NCBI RefSeq assembly: GCF_002198675.1
Contig: NZ_MWLL01000016.1
Location: forward strand, 1 to 64,000
DNA from: Kineosporia sp. R_H_3
Lineage (GTDB): Bacteria > Actinomycetota > Actinomycetes > Actinomycetales > Kineosporiaceae
DNA length: 64,000 nucleotides
Direction: 5' to 3'
This document shows positions 8,789 to 17,677 of the stretch, in pieces. The translations under genes were made by a program, and so were the position numbers. A model generated the notes under the pieces. The model was not told where the DNA came from. It did not search any database and saw nothing but the letters and a program-made list of their open reading frames with translations. Position 1 is the stretch's first letter, and the number at the start of each line of letters is the position of its first letter.

Positions 8789-8855
8789 GCCACCCCCACT
8801 GAACAAGACCCACCCTGCGCACTAAGTGAGCCAAGTCGGGTTCGGGAGTGTGAGG

Positions 8856-10082
8856 TCAGATATGCCGTCCAAGGTGTTCTCCTAGCGCGAGCAGCGCGGC
8901 CTGCGTCGTGTCGGACGTGGCCTCGGAGTAGATGTTCATGGTGACGGCGATCTGCGAGTGCCGGAGGATCTGCATGGCCACGCGGGGGTGGACGTCCAGG
9001 GCTACGAGCAGTGATGCGCACGTCCTGCGGGTGGTGTGGACCGCGATGATCGGCACACCTGCCAGCGCTGCTCGCCGCTTAAAGTCGCGGTGAAAATTCC
9101 GAGGCTCGACGGGGAGCCCGTGGCGCGTCGTGAAGACGAAGTCGAGGTCATGCCATGCCAACCCCGCCTGTGCTCGGCGGTTGGCCTGTCGCGCACGCCA
9201 CACCGTTAGGGCGGTGGTGCAGATGGGGGGCAGCGGAAGGAGGGCATCACTAGCCTCCGTCTTCGTCTGTCGGCGCAGCAGACGGCCGTCCACGCGCTGG
9301 AGCTGCCACCCGATCCACACCGTGCCCACGTCCAGGTCAACGTCTTGCCACTTGAGTGCGAGCAGTTCCCCACGCCGGAGGCCGAGCACGAGCATGAGCA
9401 CGTAGGCGGCGTAGTGCGGATCGCCCGCTTCGAACGCGGCCTCCAGGAAGCGCCGCGCCTCGTCGACCGTCCAAGGCTTCGCCTTCTTTGGGCGTGCCTG
9501 CGGTAGCCGGACAAGTGAGGCCACGTTACGCGTCACCAATTCGTCCCGGACGGCATTGCTCAGGCCGCTACGCAGCACGGTCCACGCGGTGTGGATGGTG
9601 CGTGCGCTGGCAACCTGTTGGCAGCATTGGTTCTTGGCGCAGCACTTCGGCGCCGGGCGGCGAGCGTCCTTGCCCTGTGCGCAGCACTGGCAGGCCGTCT
9701 TCAGCCCGTTGAGCCAGCGCTGGACGTCTCGCGGCAGCAACTTGTCGATCCGTCGCTCGCCCAAGGCTGGTGCGATGTAGTGCTTGATGAACATCCGGTA
9801 GTTGGCGATCGTGGCCGGCGCGCAGTTGGGCGTGATGACCTCGAGCAGCCAGCCGTTGAGGTACGCGCCGAGCGATGGAAGCTTGGTGGCGACGGGTGCC
9901 TGCGCTGCGCGTTGGTGGAGCGCCAGCCACTTGGTGTGGACGTCTTCGCGGCTGGCGCCGTATACGTACTTGCGGATCCGCTTCCCCGTCGGTGTAGTCA
10001 CCCAGACGTAGGCGGCGTAGCCGCCGGCGGCACGGGCGTAGATGGAACCTTCGCCGTTGGCCCGGCCGCGAGGCTTGCTCAT
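8856..10082 (-). CDS. int: tyrosine recombinase (integrase)
   Basis: A 408-residue integrase. Residues 1-60 form an AP2-like arm-binding region (GEGSIYARAAGGYAAYVWVT), about 70-190 a SAM-like core-binding domain that contains a cysteine-rich insert (CQCC...KCCAKNQCC) known from actinobacterial integrases, and the catalytic domain has R236 (GLRRGE), H349 and R352 (HTTRR), H375 (LRHSQ) and the nucleophile Y385 (NIYSEA). It catalyses site-specific recombination between the tRNA-Ala attB and the element attP. Start ATG 10082 overlaps the xis stop (ATGA), so the two are translationally coupled. Odd point: it is 8.6 kb from attL, with cargo in between. Confidence 0.96.
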   Translation of the reverse strand: MSKPRGRANGEGSIYARAAGGYAAYVWVTTPTGKRIRKYVYGASREDVHTKWLALHQRAAQAPVATKLPSLGAYLNGWLLEVITPNCAPATIANYRMFIKHYIAPALGERRIDKLLPRDVQRWLNGLKTACQCCAQGKDARRPAPKCCAKNQCCQQVASARTIHTAWTVLRSGLSNAVRDELVTRNVASLVRLPQARPKKAKPWTVDEARRFLEAAFEAGDPHYAAYVLMLVLGLRRGELLALKWQDVDLDVGTVWIGWQLQRVDGRLLRRQTKTEASDALLPLPPICTTALTVWRARQANRRAQAGLAWHDLDFVFTTRHGLPVEPRNFHRDFKRRAALAGVPIIAVHTTRRTCASLLVALDVHPRVAMQILRHSQIAVTMNIYSEATSDTTQAALLALGEHLGRHI

Positions 10083-10294
10083 CGGTCGGTCTCCGCCTCG
10101 GATGCACGGCGGGCGACGTACTGGTCGACCCACTCGGGCAGGATCCGACGGGAGCGGCCGTCCTTGAGGGAGCGCAGTTCGCCTGAGATGACGAGCGTCT
10201 TGGTCTTGCTGACGCTGAAACTGAGCATCTCGGCCACCTGGGGAACGGTGAACCATTTGGGCGTGATCTCGACGTGGCGGCGGGCGTTCGTCAC
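10079..10294 (-). CDS. xis: excisionase / MerR-type HTH protein
   Basis: A 71-residue basic protein with a winged helix-turn-helix of the excisionase/DNA-binding type: WFTVPQVAEMLSFSVSKTKTLV followed by SGELRSLKDGRSRRILPEWVDQYV, the wing-containing pattern of Xis/AlpA proteins. It would bend DNA at the attachment sites and direct the integrase toward excision. Starts at ATG 10294 after AGGAGC; its stop overlaps the int start by 4 bases, so int follows in one operon. Confidence 0.88.
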   Translation of the reverse strand: MTNARRHVEITPKWFTVPQVAEMLSFSVSKTKTLVISGELRSLKDGRSRRILPEWVDQYVARRASEAETDR

Positions 10295-10413
10295 TGCGGC
10301 GCTCCTTCTGATAGTGCGGTGGGGAGGATCGGACTGACTGTCGGTGCTGGGTCGGACACTTGGGTCGGCGCGCCATCTGGGTGTCGCCGCTCGGGCCCGG
10401 GAGCGGGCGCCGG

Positions 10414-10944
10414 GTGACCGCGCTGGGTGCGGTCACCGATGTGGAGGTGGTCGTCGTGGGCTTCGACATCCGACCCCGACCGGAGCGGCGGGCGCCGGCA
10501 CCGGGTGTGGGCGGGCTGCCTGTGCTGGAGCCGCGTCCGAGCCTGGGCGACGTCGAGTTTCTGTTCGCCGTCGCTCGCCGGCTGGCTCGGCAGGCCGCCG
10601 TCGACAGCGGCACCCACGCCGGTGCCGGCGGCGCGCATGCGGCCGCGCGCGGGACGGTGGACGCGCTGCTGTGGGTGCTGGGAGCCACCGACTCGGCGCC
10701 GTCTGGGCTGCGGCACGTCGGTGGCGTGGACGCCGGGCTGCGGTCCGACGACCTGCTTGCTGTCGAGCTGGTTGCGCTGGAGAACCAGAGCGCGGTTCTC
10801 GCGGGCGCGGGCGACGGCCACTACCTGCGCGGGGCCGCCGACGCCGTGTGCTTCGCCCGTGGTTGGGTCGCTGCCTTCTGGTGGGCGCCGCTGCCGGCGG
10901 TCCTGCGGCCGCACCGCGACGAGATCGGCCGTCGCGTCGCCTGA
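10414..10944 (+). CDS. hypothetical protein divergent from xis-int
   Basis: About 176 residues, Ala/Val/Leu-rich, soluble, no recognised domain. The reading frame shows actinobacterial codon use and balanced composition with segments such as SDDLLAVELVALENQSAVLA and a Trp-containing end (RGWVAAFWWAPLPAVL). The start is uncertain: GTG 10414 follows GAGCGGG; TTG 10360 is the longest alternative. It is divergent from xis and convergent with the relaxase, ending 20 bases from it. Proteins of similar size are often found beside xis in actinobacterial elements; the role is unknown. Confidence 0.55.
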   Translation: MTALGAVTDVEVVVVGFDIRPRPERRAPAPGVGGLPVLEPRPSLGDVEFLFAVARRLARQAAVDSGTHAGAGGAHAAARGTVDALLWVLGATDSAPSGLRHVGGVDAGLRSDDLLAVELVALENQSAVLAGAGDGHYLRGAADAVCFARGWVAAFWWAPLPAVLRPHRDEIGRRVA

Positions 10945-10963
10945 TCGCACCTCGGGGTCGGCG

Positions 10964-13900
10964 TCAGTCATTGCCTGCCGCCAGGGTGTCGCCTACCGCC
11001 GGCGCGTCGTCCCACGCACGTTCGAACGCGGCGTCGCGGTCCGGGGTCGAGTCGTAGACGGCGCCGAGATCGGCGCTGTCGTCCGTGCCGCGGGTGCGCA
11101 GGTACTGCCACTCGTCGTCGGACGACGCGGCCTGGGCGCGTTCCTGGGAGGCATGGTCGGCGGTGACCTCGAACGCTGCGCGGGCTCTGGCGGCGACGGC
11201 GGCGATCTCGGCAGCGGTGGCGTCTGCGGAGAGCCCGGTGACCGGGCGGGCTGCTTCTGCGGAACGCACCGCGTCGCTGTCCTGGCGCTCGAGCATGGTG
11301 AGGATGCGCGTGACCTCGGGTCGCTGGCCGGCGTCGGTGCTGGCGAAGGTGTCGTCGGGCACGATGAACGAGCAGACCTGGACGGCGGCGCCGTGGCGGG
11401 CGGCCGTGGCGTGGATGAGGGCCAGCTCGGACTTGGTGAATCCGCCGCGGAGCGAGCGGGAGAACGGGTCCGTGGTCGCGGCGTCCTCAGCTGCGGTCGT
11501 CTCCGCTCGGGGCGCACTCTGCATCGAAGGGGCGTCGTTTCGAGCGTCCTGCGATGTCACCTGGTCGACCTCCTCATGAGCCGCCATGTCCCGGTCTTGG
11601 TCGACCAGGTCGGCTTCGGTGATGGGGCGGTGGGCGTCGTCTGCGGCGCGTGCTTCGGCCTCGGCGGCGAGCCATTCGGCGGGGGTGACGCGGTCGGGCT
11701 CTGCGCCGGGGGCGATTCCGCGGCGGGTGAGCTCGGCGGCGGCGCTGTCCCCGGCGGACAGGGTTTCGGCGTTGTCGACGAGCCAGCGGGCGCGTGCGTC
11801 GGCGGCGGCGTCGAGGTGGTCGGCCAGCAGACGGTGTCGCTCGGCGTCGGCCTCGTAGCGGGCGGCGTCGTCCTCTCGCCCGGTGGATCGGGCGAGGACT
11901 GCCTCGCGGGCGGCGAGCTCGGCGAGGCGGTGCCGCTCGCGTTGCGCGTCGTAGACCGGGTCGGGGGCGCCGGCGCGGGCCAGTTCGGCGGCGCGGGCGC
12001 GGACCAGGAGCCGGCCGTCGGTCAGCTCGGCCTCGGGGCGGCGCTCCTCGGGCATCCCGGCTGCTGCGTAGGCGGCGTGCCAGGCGGCCCGCTTCTCCGG
12101 GCTGCTGACGCCTGGGCAGCGGCCAAGGGCGATCTCCTCGTGGTCCCAGCCGGTCGCCTCGCGCAGCGCCGCGACTGCCCCTGCACGGTCGATCCACTGC
12201 TGACGGTTTGACGCGTACGCGTCAACGTCGTCGGGCAGTGGCCCGAGGGTTGCGGTCAGCCACGTGGGTCGCTCGTCGGCAGGGTGGTCGGCGAGGGCCT
12301 GCCCGAGGTTGTGGCGGCGCTCGTCGAGCAGACCGAGGAGCTGGTCGACGTAGCCGGCCCGCGCTGTGTCGATGCGCTGTGGAGCCACGGTCAGCCCCGG
12401 CGTCCGTGACGCCGCTTCCGGGGCGTTGGCGTCCTCGAGGGCGGGTGCCGGCAGATCGATCCCGGACGAGCGGTGGATGCGGGTCGCGAGCACCTGGGCG
12501 ACGCTGACGGCGTCGGTGAGGCTGCGTCCGGAGGTGACGGCGTCCCGCAGCACCTCGAGGGGCTCGTGGCCGGCCTGCTCGTAGCTGCGCAGCAGCCGGG
12601 ACAGGTGCTCGGTGCCTTGGTCGGCGCCGAGCCGGGCGCGGTCCTCATCGGTGATGAGGCCGTCGGCGGTGAGGGTGTCGAGGTCGCGGTCGAGTCGTTC
12701 GCGGCAGGCGACGCGGATCTCCTCCTCGACGAGGGCGAGCAGGGTGCCGGCGTTGGTGCGGTGGGCTTCGGCGGCGTCGGCGATGTCGACGGCGGCGAGG
12801 TCGTTGCCGGCTGCCGGGTGGTTGTGCGGGTCGTCCCAGGTGGTCAGGGAGCGGGCGAGGATTCCGCGTGCGGTGAGGCTGGGCTGGTCGGGGTTGAGGG
12901 ACTCGGTGACGGCCCAGGCGGTGTTGGACTCGCGGCCGCGGGTGAGGCCGACGTAGGCGCCGGCGCGGTCCATGCCCTGGGTGAGCAGGAGGTGCCCGAC
13001 GTCGGCGGTGCGGCCCTGGGCGCCGTGCGCGGTCGATGCGTAGGCCAGGGCGACGTCCTGGGCGACGTACCCGGCGGGCATGACGTGCACTTCGCCCGTG
13101 CGGCGGCAGACGACGTCGAGGGCGCCGTCGGGCTGGATCGCGGTGACCTCGTAGACCTCGCGGTTGACCAGCCCGAGGGTGCGGTCGATCCGGCGGGCCT
13201 GGACGAGGTCGCCGACCCCGGCGGGTGTCTCGTCGCGGCCGAGGACGACGCCGGCCTCCTGGACGACGCCGGCCTCGACGAGCAGCGCGCGCACGGAACT
13301 GGACACGGCCGCGGCGTGCTCGTTGGACGCGGCCACGACGACGACGTCCTTGCCGGCGAGCCGGTCCGCGGCGGCGGCGCGCGCGACGGCGGCGACGGCG
13401 TCGTCCGCGGTGCCGGCGTCGAGCAGCCGGCCGCGTGCGTCGTACTCCCCGACGGCGGCCGGGATGTCGCTGCTGTCGCCGTCGCGCAGACGCAGGGAGG
13501 CCTCGCGTTCCCACTCGGCGCTGAACCGGCGGACGTCGGACAGGGTGTAGGTCTCGGCGTCCCGGTCGATGGCGGCGCGCATCATGCCGCCGGCACCGAC
13601 GGCGCCGAGCTGGTGCGGGTCGCCCATGAGGACCATCCGGGCGCCGGCCGCGTCGACGGCGGCCTGCAGCCGGGTGAGGGCGTAGGTGTCGACCATCGAG
13701 GCCTCGTCGACGACGAGCAGGTCGTTGCTCGTCAGCCGCAGGGCTGCGTCGTCCGGGAGCATGGTGCCGGAGGCCAAGCGGCGCTGGGCGGCGAGGAACG
13801 CCGCGACGTTCGCGGTGTCGGCGACGCCGTCCTCGCGCAGGATGTCAGCAGCGACCTGGGTGGTGGCGACGCCGACGACGCGCCCGCGGTTGCCGCCGTC

Positions 13901-15712
13901 CGGGTCGGGTTCGCCGGCGCCGCCGGGCGGCTGGGGCGAGGCGGTGAGTTCGCGCCAGGCGGCGTCGAGGAGCCCGGCGACGTAGGACTTGCCGGTGCCG
14001 GCCGGGCCGACGAGCGTCACGAGTGCTGCGTCGGAGCTGGCGATGCCGAGGACGGCCTGCCGTTGCGCGGGGTTGAGGCTGGCGCCGAAGGTGTCGAGCC
14101 AGGTGGTCACGGCGTGCGCGGGGATGGCGGTGCGGCCGCGGACGCCGCAGGACCGCAGCAGGGCGTCTTCGGCGGCGAGGTGGCCGCGGGTCGCGTACTG
14201 GACGGCGGCCGGGTCGAGGTGCTTGGAGCGGCCGTTCTCGAGGCGGCCGGCGGCGTGGACGGTGCCGACCTCGCGGCCGACGACGAGGACGGCGTCTTCG
14301 CCGGTGAGCGCCTGGTCGACCAGGGACTCCAGGAGGCCGCGGACGCCGCCCTCGGGCAGCGCGCCGAGGTCGTCGGGGAGCGCGTCGTTGAGGTGCTTGA
14401 CGAGGTCGTGCCGGGTCCAGGTCGACTTGCCGCCCTCGCTGTGGCACGCCTCGAGGGCCTGGGCGATGACGGCCTCGGGGGAGAACGTCGTCCGGACGGC
14501 GTCGGTGGGCAGCAGGGCGGGGGACTGGGTGAGGTCGACGACCTGCTTCGCCTGGCGGACGAGTCCGCCGGCGACCTCGCCCTGGCTCATGGCGTCCCAC
14601 CGCTGGGCCATCTCGCCCCAGGTCTCGGCGTCGTGGGTCTTGGCGGCGCGGGTGGCCAGGGTCGCCCGCTGGAGGATCTGGCGGCGCTCGAGGTTGTTCG
14701 CCTTCCGGCCGAGGGCCTCTTCGTACCGGGCGAGGTCCTCGGCGGCCTTGCCGGTGATGGCCTGGCGGCGGCTGGAGAACAGGTCCTCGATGGAGCGGTC
14801 GACGCCGACGACGCGGCGGCCCATGCCGTCCTCCCGTGGTTCCCACTGGACGCCGAGCCGGCGGGTCAGCTCGACCTCGAGGGCGCGCTCGGAGACGGCG
14901 CCGGCGGCCGGGCGCGCCGCGATGACGGACTTGCCGTCCAGCGCCCGCCAGACGCCGTCCGCGCTGAGCACCTTGTTCAGGACGATCTGGTGGACGTGCA
15001 GCTGCGGGTCGTTGTTGCGGGAGGTGTGCTGGGGGAAGCGGGCTGCGGTGAGGGTGTGGGCGTCCTCCCAGCTGCCGGTGGCGCCCTTGCCGCCGTGCCG
15101 TCCGACGCGGGTGTAGCCGGCGTTGTCCTGGACGTAGCCGAGCCCGACCTCGCCGGCGGCGACGAGTGCTTCCTCGACCTGGGCGGCGCGCCAGGCCCAC
15201 AGTCGGGCGGCGTCGGTGTCGCCGGCCTGATCGGCCTCGTGGCCGGCGCGGGTGAACGACGCCCACAGGACGGTGACGGACTTGTCGGGGGAGAAGGTCA
15301 GGTCGTAGAAGGCGACGGCCTTGGGTGTATCCCGCTCGGCCTCCAGGCGCCAGCCCTGTATCTGCTCCGGCGTGGGTGTACTCGCGTGCGCGGTGGCGTA
15401 CTCGCGGATACGGTCCTCGACGACCTGGCCGGCGCTGCGGAACTGCTTCGGGGCGCGGCCGAGTACGGCGGACTCGCCGCGGGTCGCCTCGTCGGCGAAC
15501 CGGGGGTCGCGCGGGTCCCGGAACTGCTCGTACAGCGCCCGCATGATCTCGGCGTCGACCTCGCCCTCCAGGCCGAGGATCTCGGCGCCCCTGCCCCACC
15601 ACTGGCCGGGCGGCTCGCCGGCCGCGACGGCGCCGGTGTAGTACGACTCCATGCCTGCCCCGACCTGGTCGGTGAGGTAGGACGACGAGTGCCCGGTGGC
15701 GACGCTGAGCAT
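10964..15712 (-). CDS. traA: MobF-family relaxase/helicase (TraA/TrwC type)
   Basis: A 1582-residue relaxase. The N-terminal TrwC-like domain has tandem tyrosines at about 24-25 (GMESYYTG) for nicking, and a metal-binding histidine cluster in FPQHTSRNNDPQLHVHQIV near residue 230-240. A RecD-like helicase follows with Walker A GPAGTGKSYV (about 568) and Walker B LLVVDEASMVD (about 663), and further helicase motifs such as ALAYASTAHGAQGRTAD. The C-terminal third is Ala/Arg-rich and poorly conserved. It would nick at oriT, stay bound to the 5' end and unwind the strand for transfer. ATG 15712 follows AAAGG. An 18-bp palindrome repeated elsewhere in the element lies within its coding sequence (12208-12225). 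Confidence 0.93.
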   Translation of the reverse strand: MLSVATGHSSSYLTDQVGAGMESYYTGAVAAGEPPGQWWGRGAEILGLEGEVDAEIMRALYEQFRDPRDPRFADEATRGESAVLGRAPKQFRSAGQVVEDRIREYATAHASTPTPEQIQGWRLEAERDTPKAVAFYDLTFSPDKSVTVLWASFTRAGHEADQAGDTDAARLWAWRAAQVEEALVAAGEVGLGYVQDNAGYTRVGRHGGKGATGSWEDAHTLTAARFPQHTSRNNDPQLHVHQIVLNKVLSADGVWRALDGKSVIAARPAAGAVSERALEVELTRRLGVQWEPREDGMGRRVVGVDRSIEDLFSSRRQAITGKAAEDLARYEEALGRKANNLERRQILQRATLATRAAKTHDAETWGEMAQRWDAMSQGEVAGGLVRQAKQVVDLTQSPALLPTDAVRTTFSPEAVIAQALEACHSEGGKSTWTRHDLVKHLNDALPDDLGALPEGGVRGLLESLVDQALTGEDAVLVVGREVGTVHAAGRLENGRSKHLDPAAVQYATRGHLAAEDALLRSCGVRGRTAIPAHAVTTWLDTFGASLNPAQRQAVLGIASSDAALVTLVGPAGTGKSYVAGLLDAAWRELTASPQPPGGAGEPDPDGGNRGRVVGVATTQVAADILREDGVADTANVAAFLAAQRRLASGTMLPDDAALRLTSNDLLVVDEASMVDTYALTRLQAAVDAAGARMVLMGDPHQLGAVGAGGMMRAAIDRDAETYTLSDVRRFSAEWEREASLRLRDGDSSDIPAAVGEYDARGRLLDAGTADDAVAAVARAAAADRLAGKDVVVVAASNEHAAAVSSSVRALLVEAGVVQEAGVVLGRDETPAGVGDLVQARRIDRTLGLVNREVYEVTAIQPDGALDVVCRRTGEVHVMPAGYVAQDVALAYASTAHGAQGRTADVGHLLLTQGMDRAGAYVGLTRGRESNTAWAVTESLNPDQPSLTARGILARSLTTWDDPHNHPAAGNDLAAVDIADAAEAHRTNAGTLLALVEEEIRVACRERLDRDLDTLTADGLITDEDRARLGADQGTEHLSRLLRSYEQAGHEPLEVLRDAVTSGRSLTDAVSVAQVLATRIHRSSGIDLPAPALEDANAPEAASRTPGLTVAPQRIDTARAGYVDQLLGLLDERRHNLGQALADHPADERPTWLTATLGPLPDDVDAYASNRQQWIDRAGAVAALREATGWDHEEIALGRCPGVSSPEKRAAWHAAYAAAGMPEERRPEAELTDGRLLVRARAAELARAGAPDPVYDAQRERHRLAELAAREAVLARSTGREDDAARYEADAERHRLLADHLDAAADARARWLVDNAETLSAGDSAAAELTRRGIAPGAEPDRVTPAEWLAAEAEARAADDAHRPITEADLVDQDRDMAAHEEVDQVTSQDARNDAPSMQSAPRAETTAAEDAATTDPFSRSLRGGFTKSELALIHATAARHGAAVQVCSFIVPDDTFASTDAGQRPEVTRILTMLERQDSDAVRSAEAARPVTGLSADATAAEIAAVAARARAAFEVTADHASQERAQAASSDDEWQYLRTRGTDDSADLGAVYDSTPDRDAAFERAWDDAPAVGDTLAAGND
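12208..12225. repeat. 18-bp palindrome, copy 1 (inside relaxase gene)
   Basis: TTGACGCGTACGCGTCAA, a perfect palindrome, occurs exactly at 12208-12225, 17222-17239 and 22322-22339 and nowhere else that I found. Here it is within the relaxase coding frame (encoding VDAYAS). The exact conservation of a non-coding-type symmetry in three contexts suggests a protein-binding site. Confidence 0.8.
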
Positions 15713-15918
15713 GAGGAATGCCTTTCTGATCGATGACGTGCTTTTCCGGCGCGGGTTGTTTCCCGCCAGGGGGATGCCGCTGTTTTGCTCGCGCAGGGCC
15801 ATTTCCTGGCCCGGCGAAGCCGATTCTTTGGTGATCTTGGTGTGGCCTACTCGGTCGGTGATGCAAGGGTGTGATTCCTGCTTGCTGTTCTTGGGTGCTC
15901 CCTGAAAGTGGATCTTGC
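15713..15918. other. intergenic region upstream of the relaxase, candidate oriT region
   Basis: These 206 bases between the relaxase start and the DUF2637 gene end are less GC-rich than the surroundings and contain a small hairpin, GGGCCA-TTTCC-TGGCCC, near 15797-15813. Origins of transfer recognised by MobF relaxases commonly lie next to the relaxase gene with an inverted repeat beside the nick. This is a positional inference; a competing candidate lies at 19539-19665. Confidence 0.35.
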
Positions 15919-17291
15919 TTAGTCGCGGTCGTTTCTGGATTTGATCTCTGTCGGCTTGATTTCTTCGGTGTTCTCGTTCTCGGGCTGGGCTTTCTCGGTG
16001 GTGTTCTCGTTCGGTTCTTGCTGGGTGTCATGGTTCTCGTGCTGGTCGTCGTCCTGTTTGTCGGTGCCGGGTCGGGCGGCGTGGTGTCGATCGGTGGCTG
16101 TGCGGTGGATCCGGGTTGCTCGGGCCTGGCCGATGCCGTGGGTCCGCATGAGCGCTCGGATGGACGGCGGTTCGCCGGTGAGCGTGGTGAGGATCTGTTC
16201 GTCGCTGGGCGCGGTGACGGTCGCGGTGACGGCGCGGCGGTGTACTCCGATCGCGACTCGGCGGGATCGGGCGAGGCAGCTGGGGGCCGCTGTGTACTCG
16301 TGGGCGGGTGCGGGACGTCGCGCGGGTCGTCGGGGTGGACGGCGTCCGCCGGGTGCGGGCGGGCGCGGTCGGCGAGTACACCGGCCAGGGCGGTGCGTAG
16401 CGCCGTCGTCGGTCTGACCGCAGCGGGTGCACTCGTGGTGCTGACGGCGGTGCCGCTGTCGGGGGATGTCCAGCCGAGGGCGTGCAGCACGGCGGAGGGT
16501 GGCAGGCTGCCCGCCCGGAGTTGGCGGCGCAGGACGGCCCGGACCTTGCGCGCGCGTCGTCCGGGGAGGGCGAGGTGCAGCGCCTGGACGGCGGCGGCGT
16601 GGACGCCGACGTCGATGCGGGCACCGGCGTGGGTGACGGTGCCGGTGCGGGCCATGAGCAGCCAGGTGCGGGTGGACTCGATCGGGGCAGTGAGCCAGAG
16701 CCGGGCGGGGATCTGGTCCCGGGGCGTGGTGTGGGTGGCGCGCCAGGTGCCGAGCAGCTCGCGGGCGGTCAGCTCGACGAGGACTGACCAGGTGGCGGGC
16801 GCGGTGACGTGCCACGGGACGTCGGCGAGCCGGTGGGCGGCCAGGGCGTTGAGCGCGATCGTGCCGGCGGCCGCGGCGTGCGCAGTGAGCCGCCACCCGG
16901 CGCGCGGCCGCCCGACGGTGGCGCCGGCGGCGTAGGCGAGCGAGGCGCCCAGGCACAGGGCGTCCACGAGCAGCGGGAACCCGGCCGCCAGCACGGGCCC
17001 GAACACGGGGACCGCCGCGGTGTAGAGGCTGCTGAAGGACAGGACGGCGCCGGCTGCGGCGACAGCCGCCAGGACGACCATCGCGGCCCGGCGCAGCACG
17101 GCCGCACGGACGTCAGCGCCGGGCACGGCGACGGACGGCTGGGCGGCGCCGCGATCCGCTCCCACGGTGGGGGCGCCGCGCGAGGCGCCGGTCACCGACG
17201 CGATGCCCGTATCGGTCTGCGTTGACGCGTACGCGTCAAGAGTGTTCCGGGACAACTGGTTGGCGCCGACAATCGACGGTGCGGTGCTCAT
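15919..17291 (-). pseudogene. DUF2637 membrane protein with apparent -1 frameshift
   Basis: The start (ATG 17291, GAGGAGG 8 bases upstream) reads a Spd-like DUF2637 protein: a Thr/Ser/Ala N-terminus, then four hydrophobic helices (VVLAAVAAAGAVLSF, AAGFPLLVDALCLGASLAYA and two more) and a basic tail up to about 16330. A sensible C-terminus with a helix-turn-helix-like segment (SIRALMRTHGIGQARATRI) and an acidic end continues only in the frame that starts one base earlier, stopping at 15919. Total length 1373 nt equals a multiple of three minus one, so one base is missing. A CCCCC run at 16282-16286 (minus strand) is the likely spot. It could be a real mutation, a sequence error or recoding. 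DUF2637 proteins are linked to conjugal spread in actinobacteria. Confidence 0.7.
17222..17239. repeat. 18-bp palindrome, copy 2 (start of DUF2637 gene)
   Basis: Exact copy of TTGACGCGTACGCGTCAA, 52 bases inside the DUF2637 coding region. A site so close to a translation start could act as an operator or a roadblock. See copies at 12208 and 22322. Confidence 0.8.
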
Positions 17292-17677
17292 GCTGGGGCC
17301 TCCTCGGATCCGGTGGGGGCGGTGCCGCCGGGGGCGGTGACCGTGGGGCAGGTCAGGCCCCAGGACGCGCGGATCGCCGCCCGGTACGCCGCGACAGCGG
17401 CCGGGTCTTGGAAGTCCGGCTCCCCGGGCCGGCGGCCGGGTTGCGCGAGCCCGGAGCGGGTGGTGGCGACCTCGAGGGCGCGTGAGGGGTGCAGCGTGTC
17501 GGCGAGGAACGATCCGGCCGCGTCGAGGGCTTCGCGGGCGGCCAGATAGCCGGCGGACCATCCGGCCTCGTAGCCGGCCGTCCAGTCGGCGATCGACGTG
17601 GGCGGCGGGGTCTGCTGGGTGTGTGGCGAGCGGTCCCGGCAGGCACGGGTCGTCGCAGCAGCACGGACGGCGGTCAC
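17288..17677 (-). CDS. hypothetical protein of the transfer operon
   Basis: A 129-residue protein with a helical core (IADWTAGYEAGWSAGYLAAREALDAAG) rich in glycine-spaced aromatics and a Pro/Gly-rich tail. GTG 17677 follows AGGA and overlaps the stop of the upstream gene by 4 bases; its own stop overlaps the DUF2637 start (ATGA). The tight overlaps place it in a co-translated operon with the DUF2637 and SprT-like genes. No domain recognised. Confidence 0.68.
   Translation of the reverse strand: MTAVRAAATTRACRDRSPHTQQTPPPTSIADWTAGYEAGWSAGYLAAREALDAAGSFLADTLHPSRALEVATTRSGLAQPGRRPGEPDFQDPAAVAAYRAAIRASWGLTCPTVTAPGGTAPTGSEEAPA

Noticed and set aside
13845-17291. A continuous frame that fuses the DUF2637 N-terminus with 700 more codons
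   Set aside because: Past about 16280 the sequence loses protein-like composition and then overlaps the relaxase gene in another frame; the natural C-terminus lies in the frame ending at 15919, so a frameshift is the better explanation.
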